Part shown: positions 18,217 to 27,615 of the stretch, piece after piece
Numbering within the stretch: the first letter of the stretch is position 1
Layout: each line of letters starts with the position of its first letter
Source of the DNA: Acetobacter lambici
GTDB taxonomy: Bacteria > Pseudomonadota > Alphaproteobacteria > Acetobacterales > Acetobacteraceae
Direction: 5' to 3'
Assembly: GCF_011516885.1 (NCBI RefSeq)
Contig: NZ_WOTD01000002.1
Location: 1 to 64,000, forward strand
DNA: 64,000 nt
Made by a program: the position numbers and the translations under genes
The notes under the pieces: model-generated
What the model saw: only the letters and a program-made list of their open reading frames with translations
What the model was told of the DNA's origin: nothing
The model's database searches: none

Positions 18217-19597
18217 AATCCTGATCGTTGATGACGAACCCGACATTCGGATGCTGATAGAAGGCATTCTGTGTGATGAGGGGTATGAGGCCCGCGTGGC
18301 CTCCAGTTCCGAGGCAGCTCTGGCGGCCTTCCGGGTCCGCAGGCCGTCTCTGGTTATTCTGGACGTCTGGTTGCAGGGCTCGGATATGGACGGGCTGGAA
18401 ATTCTGCAAACCATGAAGGCGGAGGAATCTTCCGTGCCCGTGGTCATGATTTCGGGCCACGGTACGATCGAAACCGCAGTGGCGGCGCTCCAGCACGGTG
18501 CCTACGACTTTATAGAAAAACCTTTTCAGGCCGACCGGCTGCTGGTCATTGTCCGGCGTGCACTGGAAGCGTCACGCCTTGCGCGTGAAAATGAGGAACT
18601 GCGCCTGCGGGCCGGGCAGGATGCGGAACTGTACGGTAACAGCGCGCAGATTGTGGCCATTCGCAACCAGATTGAAAAAGTGGCCCCTACCGGCTCGCGC
18701 GTGCTCATTAGTGGCGGGCCGGGTTCGGGCAAGGAGGTGGCGGCCCGTATGATCCATGCCCGCTCCCGCCGGACGGATGGACCATTTGTTGCCCTCAACT
18801 GCGCTACGCTCGCTCCCGGCCGGTTTGAGGAGGAACTGTTCGGGCTTGAAGGCGGGGTGGATGGTATTGGCCGCCGCACCGGTGTGCTGGAGCGTGCCCA
18901 TGGTGGCACCCTGCTGCTGGACGAAGTGGCGGACATGCCGCTGGAAACGCAGGGCAAGATCGTACGCGCCCTACAGGACCAGACGTTCGAACGGCTTGGC
19001 GGTGGCTCCCGCGTTAAGGTGGATGTGCGTGTGCTGGCAACCACCAACCGGGACCTTCAGGCCGAAATTGTGGGTGGTCGCTTCCGCGAGGACCTGTATT
19101 ACCGTCTGGCGGTCGTTCCCCTGCGCATGCCCGCTCTCAAGGAACGGCGGGATGATATTCCGGGGCTGGCAACGCTCTTCCTGCACCGTGCGGCGGAAAT
19201 GGCAGGCCTGCCCTCGCGCGATCTCTCGCCCGATGCCGTGGCTGTTTTGCAGGCCTATGACTGGCCGGGCAATGTGCGCGAACTGCGGAACCTGATGGAA
19301 CGGGTGCTGATCATGCAGCCCGGCAGCAGTCAGGACCTGATCCGCGCGGACATGCTGCCCTCCACCATTGGGGAGAACGCACCGGGGCTGTTAAAGTTCG
19401 ATGCCTCAACCGATGTGATGAGCCTGCCGCTGCGCGAGGCGCGTGACCTGTTCGAGACCCAGTACCTTCAGGCACAATTATTACGATTTGGAGGGAACAT
19501 AAGTCGCACAGCGCTGTTTGTGGGCATGGAGCGCAGCGCTTTGCATCGCAAACTCAAGCAGCTTGGTGTAACATCGGACGAACGGAACACTGGCTGA
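18206..19597 (+). CDS. ntrX: Response regulator NtrX
   Basis: The partner of NtrY, linked in alphaproteobacteria to nitrogen use, redox control and envelope functions. 463 residues: a receiver with Asp53 (ILDVW) and the KPF switch near residue 105, an AAA+ domain with Walker A GGPGSGKE (170-177) and Walker B LLLDE, and a C-terminal Fis-type HTH. The GAFTGA position reads EGGVDGIGRRTG (about 215-226), the usual NtrX state, so sigma-54 activation is not expected. The start overlaps the ntrY end by 11 bases. hfq follows 79 bases later. Confidence 0.93.
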   Translation: MAHEILIVDDEPDIRMLIEGILCDEGYEARVASSSEAALAAFRVRRPSLVILDVWLQGSDMDGLEILQTMKAEESSVPVVMISGHGTIETAVAALQHGAYDFIEKPFQADRLLVIVRRALEASRLARENEELRLRAGQDAELYGNSAQIVAIRNQIEKVAPTGSRVLISGGPGSGKEVAARMIHARSRRTDGPFVALNCATLAPGRFEEELFGLEGGVDGIGRRTGVLERAHGGTLLLDEVADMPLETQGKIVRALQDQTFERLGGGSRVKVDVRVLATTNRDLQAEIVGGRFREDLYYRLAVVPLRMPALKERRDDIPGLATLFLHRAAEMAGLPSRDLSPDAVAVLQAYDWPGNVRELRNLMERVLIMQPGSSQDLIRADMLPSTIGENAPGLLKFDASTDVMSLPLREARDLFETQYLQAQLLRFGGNISRTALFVGMERSALHRKLKQLGVTSDERNTG

Positions 19598-19676
19598 TCA
19601 GTGAGTTGTTGCGAGTCAGGGCAAGCGTTGGGTCTGGCTCCCAAGAAAAAAAGAAAATGGAATAGGGTCTCACACA

Positions 19677-19961
19677 GTGGAAAAAGAGAGTGCACATAAT
19701 GTGCAGGATGCATTTTTAGGCCAGATTCGCCGTTCCCGGGCGGCCGTGACCGTATTTTTGGTCAATGGTGTCAAACTTCAGGGTTTTATTACGTGGTTTG
19801 ATGATCAGGTGGTGCTCCTGCGGCGTGATGAGCAGACCCAGCTTATTTACAAACATGCCATCAGCACTGTTATGCCCAGCATTCCCGTAGATATTGCAGA
19901 CTCCACCGGAGCGGGCGCAAAGGCGGACAAGGAACCATCTCTTGGCGACGAGTTTTACTGA
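19677..19961 (+). CDS. hfq: RNA chaperone Hfq
   Basis: A hexameric Sm-like protein that pairs small RNAs with mRNAs. 94 residues from a GTG start. The Sm1 motif (NVQDAFL through [16 protein letters not shown]) and Sm2 motif ([10 protein letters not shown]) are intact. The C-terminal tail is short. It is the only sensible start, since the residues after it align to the family N-terminus. The 3' end overlaps the proposed hflX start. Confidence 0.95.
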   Translation: MEKESAHNVQDAFLGQIRRSRAAVTVFLVNGVKLQGFITWFDDQVVLLRRDEQTQLIYKHAISTVMPSIPVDIADSTGAGAKADKEPSLGDEFY

Positions 19962-21261
19962 GAAAAAACAAACGGTTGCAACGCGTGCCGCCGTTATTCT
20001 GCCGTGGGAGCGCTCAGCCCACGGGCAGGACGTAAGGGCTGCGGAAGCCCGACTGGAAGAAGCCGTTGGCCTGACCGCCTCCATTGGTCTGGTTATTGTT
20101 CGTAAAGCCGTTCTTCTGCTGCGTATGCGCCGCTCGGCCACATTGCTGGGCAAAGGGCAGATCGATTCCCTCCGCATTGCCATCAAGGCCGATAATATTG
20201 ACGTGCTGGTGGTGGACACCAAGCTAACCCCCGCCCAGCAGCGGAATCTGGAAACCGAGTTCGGTTGCAAGGTTATTGACCGTACCGGGCTTATTCTGGA
20301 TATTTTTGGTGCCCGCGCCGCCACGCGGGAAGGGTCGTTGCAGGTCGAACTGGCCCATCTGGAATACCAGCGTTCCCGCCTTGTCAGGCTCTGGACCCAT
20401 CTGGAACGCCAGCGTGGTGGTTTTGGCTTTCTGGGTGGTCCGGGTGAAACCCAGATCGAAGCCGACCGCCGCATGATTGGCGAGCGTATTGTAAGGCTTA
20501 AAAAGGATCTGGAGCAGGTGCGCCGCACCCGTGGGCTGCACAGGCAGGCACGCAAGCGTGTGCCATTCCCCGTTGTGGCTCTTGTTGGCTACACCAATGC
20601 GGGCAAATCTACCTTGTTCAACGCCTTAACGGGCGCCACCGTGTATGCGCAGGACCAGTTGTTCGCAACGCTGGACCCGACCATGCGCGCAATCGAGCTG
20701 CCATCCGGTCGGCAGGTCATTCTGTCCGATACGGTGGGTTTTATCTCCGACCTGCCTACCGAGCTGATCGCGGCTTTTCGCGCAACGTTGGAAGAGGTGG
20801 CCGAGGCCGATATTATTCTGCATGTGCGCGATATTGCCCACCCCGACAGCGCAACTCAGAAAAAGGACGTGCTCGGCGTGCTGCAAAGCATGGCCAAGGA
20901 CAACATGCTGGAGCAGGACTGGCCTTCCCGCGTGATTGAGGTGCTGAACAAGGTGGACCTGCTGGGCGAGCAGGCAGCGGCCCTGCAGGGGGACGAAAAC
21001 GTTGCCATTTCCGCCATTACGGGCGATGGGCTGGACCGGCTTCTGGCCCGTATTGACCAGCGCATTACATCGGGCATGGAAATGGTGCGCTACGCCATGC
21101 CACTGGCCGATGGCGCTGCACTGGCCTGGCTGTACCAGCACGGCGAGGTTATTGACCGCCATGACCGGGAGGAAGAGGCGGACATAACCGTGCGCCTGCT
21201 AGCCGAGGACCGGGCACGCTTTGAGCGGCAGTTCAAACACATTACCCCCCAGATGGCTTAG
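19942..21261 (+). CDS. hflX: Ribosome-associated GTPase HflX
   Basis: A GTPase that binds 50S subunits and splits stalled ribosomes. About 439 residues: an N-terminal HflX domain with LLGKGQ, a linker with the family hallmark [15 protein letters not shown], the G1 loop GYTNAGKST, switch [10 protein letters not shown], and NKVD. There is no in-frame ATG near the 5' end. TTG 19942, with AGGAA about eight bases upstream, is my choice, giving a 20-base overlap with hfq; a GTG near 19981 is an alternative. The hfq-hflX order is widely conserved. Confidence 0.88.
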   Translation: MATSFTEKKQTVATRAAVILPWERSAHGQDVRAAEARLEEAVGLTASIGLVIVRKAVLLLRMRRSATLLGKGQIDSLRIAIKADNIDVLVVDTKLTPAQQRNLETEFGCKVIDRTGLILDIFGARAATREGSLQVELAHLEYQRSRLVRLWTHLERQRGGFGFLGGPGETQIEADRRMIGERIVRLKKDLEQVRRTRGLHRQARKRVPFPVVALVGYTNAGKSTLFNALTGATVYAQDQLFATLDPTMRAIELPSGRQVILSDTVGFISDLPTELIAAFRATLEEVAEADIILHVRDIAHPDSATQKKDVLGVLQSMAKDNMLEQDWPSRVIEVLNKVDLLGEQAAALQGDENVAISAITGDGLDRLLARIDQRITSGMEMVRYAMPLADGAALAWLYQHGEVIDRHDREEEADITVRLLAEDRARFERQFKHITPQMA

Positions 21262-21390
21262 GTCAGACTGGGGTAGGTGGTCAGTTCAAAAACAGCCTGT
21301 GCTTTGTGCATCAGGCTGACCTGCGGCGAGCAGGGCGGAGCCGGATAACCCGGTAGCCCGCGCACGCATGACCCGCGTTGCATTTTTCAC

Positions 21391-22023
21391 TCAGTCAAAT
21401 TCCGTCATCAGACTCAGATCGGCATGGTGGGCAAACAACCGGTCGATCTGATGGCGCGAGATACGTCCGGTCGAAAGGTCATGCGGGATCTCATTGCGTG
21501 CAAAAAAGCGGATTTCGCTGGTTTCAATACTGGTGGCAGGTGTGCCCCCGGTCAGTTCTCCCAGAAAAAACAGCTTGGTAATGGAAAAAGCCTCGGGTGG
21601 TTCATGCCCCTGTCTGGCCCGGTCCAGCACCATGGCCAGACGGGAGATCCGTACCGTGTAGCCGGTTTCTTCCTGCACTTCCTTGGCAGCAGATTCGGAG
21701 GCGGTCAGGTTCACATCCGCCCAGCCGCCGGGCACGGTCCAACGGTTCTGGTCCAGTACTTCGCGCACCATAAGGAGGCGGTTTTGCGCGTCAAACACAC
21801 CTGTCCGGACTTCCAGTTTGGGGGTGGCGTAGCCTGCCTGCCGGGCAAACATGTTTTCAATCTGCTGTATGGATGCGCCGCTGCCATGGGCCATGACTCT
21901 GGCAGCCAGAGCGCGCAGCATTTCGTAGCGTTCGCGGTCAAACGGGTCTTTGGCAAAGGTCAGCCCGGTTTGGGCAATGGCCTGAACCTCTCTGGCCCAT
22001 ACAAGCCATTCAGGCTCGGACAT
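21391..22023 (-). CDS. NUDIX hydrolase (YjhB-like, with N-terminal helical domain)
   Basis: A 210-residue hydrolase of nucleoside-diphosphate-linked substrates; the substrate is not known. The N-terminal 65 residues match the helical domain seen in NUDIX proteins of the ADP-ribose pyrophosphatase-like YjhB group. The Nudix box reads GGWADVNLTASESAAKEVQEETGY split over about residues 98-121; its first Glu is Leu and Arg is Lys, a variant common in this subgroup, while the metal-binding KE..EE is kept. ATG 22023 has AAGGAT seven bases upstream, better than the ATG at 22038. It lies downstream of clpB on the same strand, behind a terminator. Confidence 0.82.
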   Translation of the reverse strand: MSEPEWLVWAREVQAIAQTGLTFAKDPFDRERYEMLRALAARVMAHGSGASIQQIENMFARQAGYATPKLEVRTGVFDAQNRLLMVREVLDQNRWTVPGGWADVNLTASESAAKEVQEETGYTVRISRLAMVLDRARQGHEPPEAFSITKLFFLGELTGGTPATSIETSEIRFFARNEIPHDLSTGRISRHQIDRLFAHHADLSLMTEFD

Positions 22024-22044
22024 GGTTTTATCCTTCATAAAAAT

Positions 22045-22078
22045 AAAAAACGGGAAGGCGCGTGCCCTCCCGTTTTTT
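22045..22078 (-). terminator. Bidirectional terminator between clpB and the NUDIX gene
   Basis: AAAAAACGGGA-GGC pairs with GCC-TCCCGTTTTTT around a 4-base loop. The T run on the minus strand ends clpB transcription 30 bases after its stop codon. Confidence 0.88.
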
Positions 22079-22107
22079 GTATGTCGCTACGGGCCGGGTG
22101 GCCCGGT

Positions 22108-24723
22108 TTAGTATGCTGGTTCGGGTTCTGCCGCGGCTTTGCCGTTGATCAGCAGACCATCACCATTGGCGGAGATGTTAACGGTCTCCCCGTCATGGAT
22201 CGCACCTTCGAGCAACTGCCCGGCCAGTGGGTTTTGCAGGCTGCGCTGGATAACCCTTTTAAGCGGGCGTGCGCCATAGACCGGGTCGTACCCTTCGTTC
22301 GCCAGCCATGTTTCAGCCAGAGTATCAAGGTGCAGGTTGATCTTGCGGTCCTCAAGCAACTGTTGCAGGCGGCTGATCTGGATATCCACAATCTTGGCCA
22401 TATCCACCCGCTGAAGACGCGAGAAGAGGATAACCTCATCCAGCCTGTTCAGGAACTCGGGGCGGAAGTGCTCGCGCACCACCTTCATGACCTGTGCCTG
22501 CACCATGGCCGGGGTGTCGCCATCGGGCTGGTTGGCCAGATATTCCGAGCCAAGGTTGCTGGTCAGGATGATCAAGGTGTTGCGGAAGTCCACCGTACGA
22601 CCCTGACCATCGGTCAGGCGGCCATCATCAAGCACCTGCAACAGGATGTTGAATACATCCTCATGCGCCTTTTCCACCTCGTCAAACAGAATGACCTGAT
22701 AGGGGCGGCGGCGCACGGCCTCGGTCAGCACACCGCCTTCCTCGTAGCCCACATAACCCGGAGGAGCACCTATCAGACGGGCAACGGCATGTTTTTCCAT
22801 GAACTCGCTCATGTCGATGCGCAGAAGGGCTTTGTCATCATCAAACAAAAAGCGGGCCAGAGCCTTGGTCAGTTCCGTTTTGCCAACACCCGTCGGGCCG
22901 AGGAACAGGAACGAGCCAATCGGGCGGTTGGGGTCCTGCAGGCCCGCACGGGCACGGCGCACGGCGTTGGCCACGGCGCGCAGGGCGGGTTCCTGCCCCA
23001 CAACGGATTTGCGCAGTTCGTCTTCCATACGCAGGAGCTTGGCGCGTTCGCCCTCCAGCATCCGGTCCACAGGCACGCCCGTCCAGCGGGACACGACCGA
23101 GGCAATGCCCTGATCTGTCACGGCTTCGGAGACAAGGTTGGCGCTTTTGGCCTCTTCCTCTTCCGTCTGCTGTGCGCTGGCAATCTGGCTTTGCAGGTTG
23201 GGAATAACGCCATACATCAGTTCGGATGCGCGTTGCAGGTCGCCCTTGCGCTGGGCCACTTCTACATCGGACCGGGCCTGATCAAGCTGTTCCTGCAACT
23301 TCTGCACCGCGTTCACACGGTCTTTTTCCGCATGCCATGCAGCACTGAGCGTGTTGGATTTTTCCTCCAGATCAGCCAGTTCGACCTCAACGGATTCCAG
23401 CCGGTCCTTGCTTGCTGTGTCGTCTTCCTTACGCAGAGCCTCGCGCTCGATCTTGAGCTGAATAATACGGCGGTCCAGTTCGTCCAGTTCTTCGGGCTTG
23501 CTGTCGATCTGCATGCGCAGGCGGCTTGCGGCCTCGTCTATCAGGTCGATTGCCTTGTCAGGCAAAAAGCGATCGGTGATGTAGCGGTTGGACAGAGTGG
23601 CCGCTGCAACCAGTGCGCTGTCGGTAATACGGACGCCGTGGTGGAGTTCGTATTTTTCCTTGATCCCACGCAGGATGGAAATGGTGTCCGGCACCGAGGG
23701 TTCGCCCACGTAAACGGGTTGGAAGCGCCGCGCGAGGGCTGCGTCTTTTTCAATATACTTGCGGTATTCGTCCAGCGTGGTTGCACCAATGCAGTGCAGA
23801 GTGCCACGGGCCAGTTCGGGCTTGATCAGGTTGGAGGCATCCATGGCGCCATCGGTCCGGCCTGCGCCAACCAGAGTGTGCATTTCATCAATAAACAGGA
23901 TGACCTGCCCTTCGGCGGACTCAATTTCCTTGAGCACGGCTTTCAGGCGTTCTTCAAACTCACCGCGATATTTGGCACCAGCGACCAGTGCCCCCATGTC
24001 GAGCGAGAGCAGCTTTTTGTTCTTCAGCGCTTCGGGCACATCGCCATTAACAATGCGCTGGGCCAGACCTTCCACAATGGCGGTCTTACCCACGCCGGGC
24101 TCGCCAATAAGCACCGGGTTGTTTTTGCTACGGCGGGCCAGCACCTGAATGGCGCGGCGGATTTCCTCATCCCGGCCAATAACCGGGTCCAGCTTGCCTT
24201 GCTGGGCGACTTCGGTCACGTCGCGCGAATATTTTTTGAGCGCGTCAAAATTGGCTTCAGCGTTTTCGCTGGTCACGGTGCGTCCCTTGCGGATGGTGGC
24301 TATGGCTTTTTCCAGCGCATCAGGTGTGGCGCCGTTGTTTTTGAGCGCCTGCCCGGCCGGGCTGTCTGTTGCGGCAAGGGCGACCAGAAGGCGGTCCTGC
24401 GCCACAAAGCTGTCGCCCATTTTTTGGGCAATCTGTTCAGCCGAATCCAGTGCGCGCACCAGATCGGGGGTTGCCGCAGGCTGGCCTGCCCCACCACCCT
24501 GTACTTTGGGTAGTTTGGCCAAAGCCTGTTCGTTGGCTGCCCGCGCTCCTTCAGGGCTGCCGCCAGCGGCACGGATCAGGGCCGATGCGGCACCTTCCTC
24601 ATCGTCCAGCATGGCTTTGAGCAGATGCTCAGGCGTAAGCTGCTGGTTAAAATCACGCAGTGCAATGGTTTGTGCTGCCTGCAGAAAACCGCGCGAGCGT
24701 TCGGTAAATTTTGCAATATCCAT
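22108..24723 (-). CDS. clpB: ATP-dependent disaggregase ClpB
   Basis: A Hsp100 hexamer that, with DnaK, pulls proteins out of aggregates. 871 residues: Clp N-domain repeats (1-150), AAA-1 with GEPGVGKT and pore loop KYRGEFEER, the long coiled-coil middle domain (about 410-525) that distinguishes ClpB from ClpA, AAA-2 with [10 protein letters not shown] and pore loop GYVGYEEGG, and a conserved C-terminal domain. All Walker and arginine-finger regions appear intact. A sigma-32-like promoter lies about 100 bases upstream. Confidence 0.97.
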   Translation of the reverse strand: MDIAKFTERSRGFLQAAQTIALRDFNQQLTPEHLLKAMLDDEEGAASALIRAAGGSPEGARAANEQALAKLPKVQGGGAGQPAATPDLVRALDSAEQIAQKMGDSFVAQDRLLVALAATDSPAGQALKNNGATPDALEKAIATIRKGRTVTSENAEANFDALKKYSRDVTEVAQQGKLDPVIGRDEEIRRAIQVLARRSKNNPVLIGEPGVGKTAIVEGLAQRIVNGDVPEALKNKKLLSLDMGALVAGAKYRGEFEERLKAVLKEIESAEGQVILFIDEMHTLVGAGRTDGAMDASNLIKPELARGTLHCIGATTLDEYRKYIEKDAALARRFQPVYVGEPSVPDTISILRGIKEKYELHHGVRITDSALVAAATLSNRYITDRFLPDKAIDLIDEAASRLRMQIDSKPEELDELDRRIIQLKIEREALRKEDDTASKDRLESVEVELADLEEKSNTLSAAWHAEKDRVNAVQKLQEQLDQARSDVEVAQRKGDLQRASELMYGVIPNLQSQIASAQQTEEEEAKSANLVSEAVTDQGIASVVSRWTGVPVDRMLEGERAKLLRMEDELRKSVVGQEPALRAVANAVRRARAGLQDPNRPIGSFLFLGPTGVGKTELTKALARFLFDDDKALLRIDMSEFMEKHAVARLIGAPPGYVGYEEGGVLTEAVRRRPYQVILFDEVEKAHEDVFNILLQVLDDGRLTDGQGRTVDFRNTLIILTSNLGSEYLANQPDGDTPAMVQAQVMKVVREHFRPEFLNRLDEVILFSRLQRVDMAKIVDIQISRLQQLLEDRKINLHLDTLAETWLANEGYDPVYGARPLKRVIQRSLQNPLAGQLLEGAIHDGETVNISANGDGLLINGKAAAEPEPAY

Positions 24724-24821
24724 AATATCCCTCTTGTCCCTTTAATCTTAGGCGACTGAAGGCCTTGCCCCGTCCCGCTTTGCGGCAACGAAGGGCATGG
24801 TCTGCCGTGTTGACAGTTCTA

Positions 24822-24850
24822 AGATTGGAAGGCCGAACAGGACAATCAAG
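24822..24850 (-). promoter_or_regulatory. Candidate RpoH (heat-shock) promoter of clpB
   Basis: Read on the minus strand, CTTG (24850-24847) is followed after 18 bases by CCAATCT (24828-24822). This matches six of seven positions of the alphaproteobacterial sigma-32 consensus CTTG-N17/18-CYTATnT. It lies about 100 bases before the clpB start codon. Supported by motif and by the gene type, not by transcript data. Confidence 0.5.
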
Positions 24851-24896
24851 GGGGGCTGTGTGCATAAGCTGCACACCGTATGGAATGGCCGATATG

Positions 24897-24933
24897 AAAA
24901 AAGGCGGAGCCCTAAAGGGACCCCGCCTTTTTT
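24897..24933 (-). terminator. Rho-independent terminator of sodB
   Basis: AAAAAAGGCGG and CCGCCTTTTTT arms with an inner CCC/GGG pairing and a TAAA loop lie about 35 bases after the sodB stop codon. The structure is symmetric and could act on both strands. Confidence 0.88.
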
Positions 24934-24966
24934 GCACCTGACCGGATAAGGGCCGGGGGCTTACAC

Positions 24967-25575
24967 TCAGGCCGCGTTCAGCTGGGCTTCGGCAAATTCG
25001 TAGTTTGCCAGCTTGTCCAGGAAGTTGGTGATGTAGTCGGGGCGGCGGTTGCGGAAGTCCAGATAGTAGGAGTGTTCCCAAACGTCCGCTGTCAGCAGGG
25101 CCGTGCCCTGGCCTTCGGCCAGCGGGTTGGTGCCGTTGGGGGTTTTGGTAATGGCCAGCTTGCCATCCTTGCCCAGCACCAGCCATGCCCAGCCAGACCC
25201 GAACTGGGAAATGGCAGCCTTGCGGAATTCGTCCTTGAAGGTGTCGATGCTGCCAAAGTCGGCGGCAATTTTAGCCCCCAGCTTTTCGGGCATGGCACCA
25301 CCGGAGGTGGACAGGCTGTTCCAGAAGAAGGAGTGGTTCCAATGCTGGCCGGCATTGTTGAACAGGCCGGTCAGATCAGCTTTGCCGTGGGCAGCAAGAA
25401 TGATCTCTTCCAAGGACTTGCCAGCAAGGTCGGGCTTGCCTTCAAGCAGTGTGTTCAGGGTGTTCACATAGGCCTGATGGTGCTTGCCGTGGTGGAACTC
25501 AAGTGTTTCCTGGCACATGCCACGGGCGGCAAGGGCGTTGGGGGCGTAAGGGAGGGTTGGCAGTTCAAAAGCCAT
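24967..25575 (-). CDS. sodB: Superoxide dismutase, Fe type
   Basis: Converts superoxide to peroxide and oxygen. 202 residues. Metal ligands are visible in LEFHHGKHH, AGQHWNHSFFW, and DVWEHSYYLDFRNRRPDY. The Gln in AGQHWNH is the active-site Gln characteristic of iron enzymes (Mn enzymes usually have Gly there). The ATG preceding AFELPTLPYAPNAL is chosen because it gives the family N-terminus, with CGGAG about nine bases upstream; the open frame runs on to 25920 but that extension has no homology. It has no signal peptide, so it is cytoplasmic. Confidence 0.95.
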   Translation of the reverse strand: MAFELPTLPYAPNALAARGMCQETLEFHHGKHHQAYVNTLNTLLEGKPDLAGKSLEEIILAAHGKADLTGLFNNAGQHWNHSFFWNSLSTSGGAMPEKLGAKIAADFGSIDTFKDEFRKAAISQFGSGWAWLVLGKDGKLAITKTPNGTNPLAEGQGTALLTADVWEHSYYLDFRNRRPDYITNFLDKLANYEFAEAQLNAA

Positions 25576-25817
25576 GACATAACTCCGTCGTATAAAGCAG
25601 GGCGTGTCAAAAACGCGCCTGTCCAGAGCTATGGGCGTACCAAATGGCACAGAGCTAGCAGGTGGGGCCGCTGTCTCTTTTCCCTTGCTCACGGAAACTT
25701 GCCCTGCTGGTGGGGGTGGGGTGGCGCGGCAGTCCGTAAGGAAAGCTATATGTGCATTACGCATGAAACAGCACGAATTTGCAACATGCCACCAGACTTG
25801 AGAAGCAGGATACAGCC

Positions 25818-26588
25818 ATGAACACCCCTCCATTACACAGCGATATGCAGGCTCTGACAGGGCTTGCCGCAGGGGATGCGGACAGGCTGCTCTGTACGCG
25901 TTTTTTGCCCATGTCCGCACAGCCGGGGGGGCTGGTGCTGCTGGCCTTCCATAATGAGCTGATTCGCGCGCTGGCCCCGGCCCGCTCGGCGGCTGTTGCA
26001 GGTCCTATGGCCGGGCTGATCCGCCTGCAATGGTGGCGCGAGGTGCTGGAAAAAACCCGCCCGCCCGAACACAATATTGCCCCTTTTCTGCTGGGTATGA
26101 TGGAGCGCCAGCAGGCCCGGCAGGCCACGCTGCTCCGCCTTGTTCACTCTTGCGAGATGGAACTGAGCGGCCCGCGTGATCAACCCGCGTGGGAGGCGAT
26201 GATGCGCAATGGTCCCGGTGCCCTGCAACGCGCGGTGGGCGAACTGCTTGGGCTGGAGGATGAGGGGCTTTTGCTGCGGCTGGAGGCCGGTGGCATGGCC
26301 TATGGGGCAGGGGCCATGTTGCGGCACTGGCCCGCACTCCAGCAATCGGGGCGGTTTATTTGCCCCCAAGGCACAGATGCCCTCAGGCTACAGGGTCAGG
26401 CATGGCTGGATGCGCTGGACTGGCCCGAGTTGCCCCCACCCTGCCGCCTTGCCGCCCCGCTTGCGGTGCTGGCCCGGCGGGACCTTGCGCGCGGCACCAC
26501 GCAGGCGGCCCGCCCCCGTGGGCTGGGGGACAGGGCGGCCCTGATGTGGCAGGGCGTTAAGGCCCTGCGTGCGTTCGAGCGGGGTTAG
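25818..26588 (+). CDS. Squalene/phytoene synthase-fold protein, NDUFAF6-like
   Basis: 256 residues with the squalene/phytoene synthase fold (TRFLP, LLAFHNELIRA, RLQWWREVL) but without the catalytic Asp-rich DxxxD motifs. The position of the first Asp motif reads FHNELIR. This matches the NDUFAF6 branch, whose human member is a complex I assembly factor, rather than a carotenoid or hopanoid enzyme. It has no neighbours from isoprenoid synthesis. ATG 25818 has GGA about eight bases upstream. It converges with the dehydrogenase gene downstream. Confidence 0.75.
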   Translation: MNTPPLHSDMQALTGLAAGDADRLLCTRFLPMSAQPGGLVLLAFHNELIRALAPARSAAVAGPMAGLIRLQWWREVLEKTRPPEHNIAPFLLGMMERQQARQATLLRLVHSCEMELSGPRDQPAWEAMMRNGPGALQRAVGELLGLEDEGLLLRLEAGGMAYGAGAMLRHWPALQQSGRFICPQGTDALRLQGQAWLDALDWPELPPPCRLAAPLAVLARRDLARGTTQAARPRGLGDRAALMWQGVKALRAFERG

Positions 26589-26590
26589 GC

Positions 26591-26611
26591 GGTTTTGCGC
26601 GTGCAAAAACC
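26591..26611. terminator. Weak hairpin between two convergent genes
   Basis: GGTTTTGC and GCAAAAACC can pair with one bulged A around a GCGT loop, exactly in the 23-base gap between two convergent stop codons. There is no long T run on either strand, so the role is uncertain. Confidence 0.35.
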
Positions 26612-27487
26612 TTACGGGTCGTTGGCAACAATGTTCTCCAGAACCCCGATCAGGGCCGAGTAGTCCGCATCCGCCGCCGCGCGGCGGGTCAGGGAGAGTT
26701 CCTGCGTGACTGCGGCCATGGTGGGCGCGGGCACGGCCAGACGGGCGCATGCGTCCAGCAGCAGACGCATGTCCTTTTGCATCAGCCGGGTGGGGAACTG
26801 GGGTGAAAAATCCCCTTCCTTGGCCATTTTGATCTTGCGTTTGTGGTGGGGGGAGATCACGGCCATGTTATCCAGCGCATCAAACAGCATGGAGCGGTCA
26901 AGCCCTGCGGCCAGACCATAGGCAATGCCCTCGGCTACTGCGGCTAGCCCCGCCCCCATAATGCCGTTGATCACCAGTTTGAGCCGCGCGCCACTGCCTG
27001 CGGGACCGGCATGAATGGTCAGGCGTCCAATGGCGTCAAACACAGGTTTGGCGCGGGCCAGTTCCTCATCACTCCCACCTGCCAGCACGACCAGACTGGC
27101 GCTGTCCGCCTCCGGCGTGCTGCCAGAAACCGGACAGTCCACAACACTGACCTTGAGCTTTTGCCCCGCATCCAGCAGTTCCTGCGCGGCTTCGGGGGAG
27201 ATGGAACTTGTGTTCAGCAGCAACCCGCCTTCCGGCATGCCAGCAAGTGCCCCCTGTGGGCCATACATGCTGGCGGCCAGTGCTTCGTCATCAGGTACGC
27301 ATACGAGCACGATATCGGCTGTTTTGGCCACGTCCGACGGGGTGGGCAGGAAGGCGGTGTTTTCATCCCCTCCCTTGCCCGAGGGCGTGTAGGCTACAGC
27401 CGCAAACCCGGCTTTTTTCAGGTTAATGGCCATGCGGCTGGCCATGGCGCCAAACCCGATAAAGCCGATTGTCTTTGCTGTGCTCAT
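26612..27487 (-). CDS. NAD(P)-binding 3-hydroxyisobutyrate dehydrogenase-family oxidoreductase
   Basis: A beta-hydroxyacid dehydrogenase superfamily member of 291 residues. The Rossmann motif GFIGFGAMASRMA is at residues 7-19. The substrate segment DCPVSGSTPEAD and the catalytic-Lys region LKLVINGIMGAG (Lys near residue 170) are present. The family includes 3-hydroxyisobutyrate, tartronate semialdehyde and glyoxylate/succinic semialdehyde reductases. The sequence alone does not fix the substrate, and no valine-degradation or glyoxylate genes are adjacent. ATG 27487 begins directly with the Rossmann strand; AGGAG is 11 bases upstream. Confidence 0.82.
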   Translation of the reverse strand: MSTAKTIGFIGFGAMASRMAINLKKAGFAAVAYTPSGKGGDENTAFLPTPSDVAKTADIVLVCVPDDEALAASMYGPQGALAGMPEGGLLLNTSSISPEAAQELLDAGQKLKVSVVDCPVSGSTPEADSASLVVLAGGSDEELARAKPVFDAIGRLTIHAGPAGSGARLKLVINGIMGAGLAAVAEGIAYGLAAGLDRSMLFDALDNMAVISPHHKRKIKMAKEGDFSPQFPTRLMQKDMRLLLDACARLAVPAPTMAAVTQELSLTRRAAADADYSALIGVLENIVANDP

Positions 27488-27615
27488 GATATCAGAGACT
27501 CCTGCCTGTTTTTGCGTATTATGGACATAACGCACAAAGTCCTCCCAAGGTTAAGGCGCATGGCATGGCCGTGCTGCATGGCAAGGTTGGGCATCAGTCA
27601 GGAAAAGGGCAGACA

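Noticed and set aside
21424-24513. A 1029-codon open frame on the plus strand opposite clpB and the NUDIX gene
   Set aside because: It is the antisense shadow of clpB in a GC-rich genome. The translation has no recognisable domain, while the minus strand encodes a perfect ClpB.
25576-25920. N-terminal extension of SodB to a start at 25920
   Set aside because: The first 115 residues show no SOD similarity, whereas MAFELPTLPYA is the normal Fe-SOD start.
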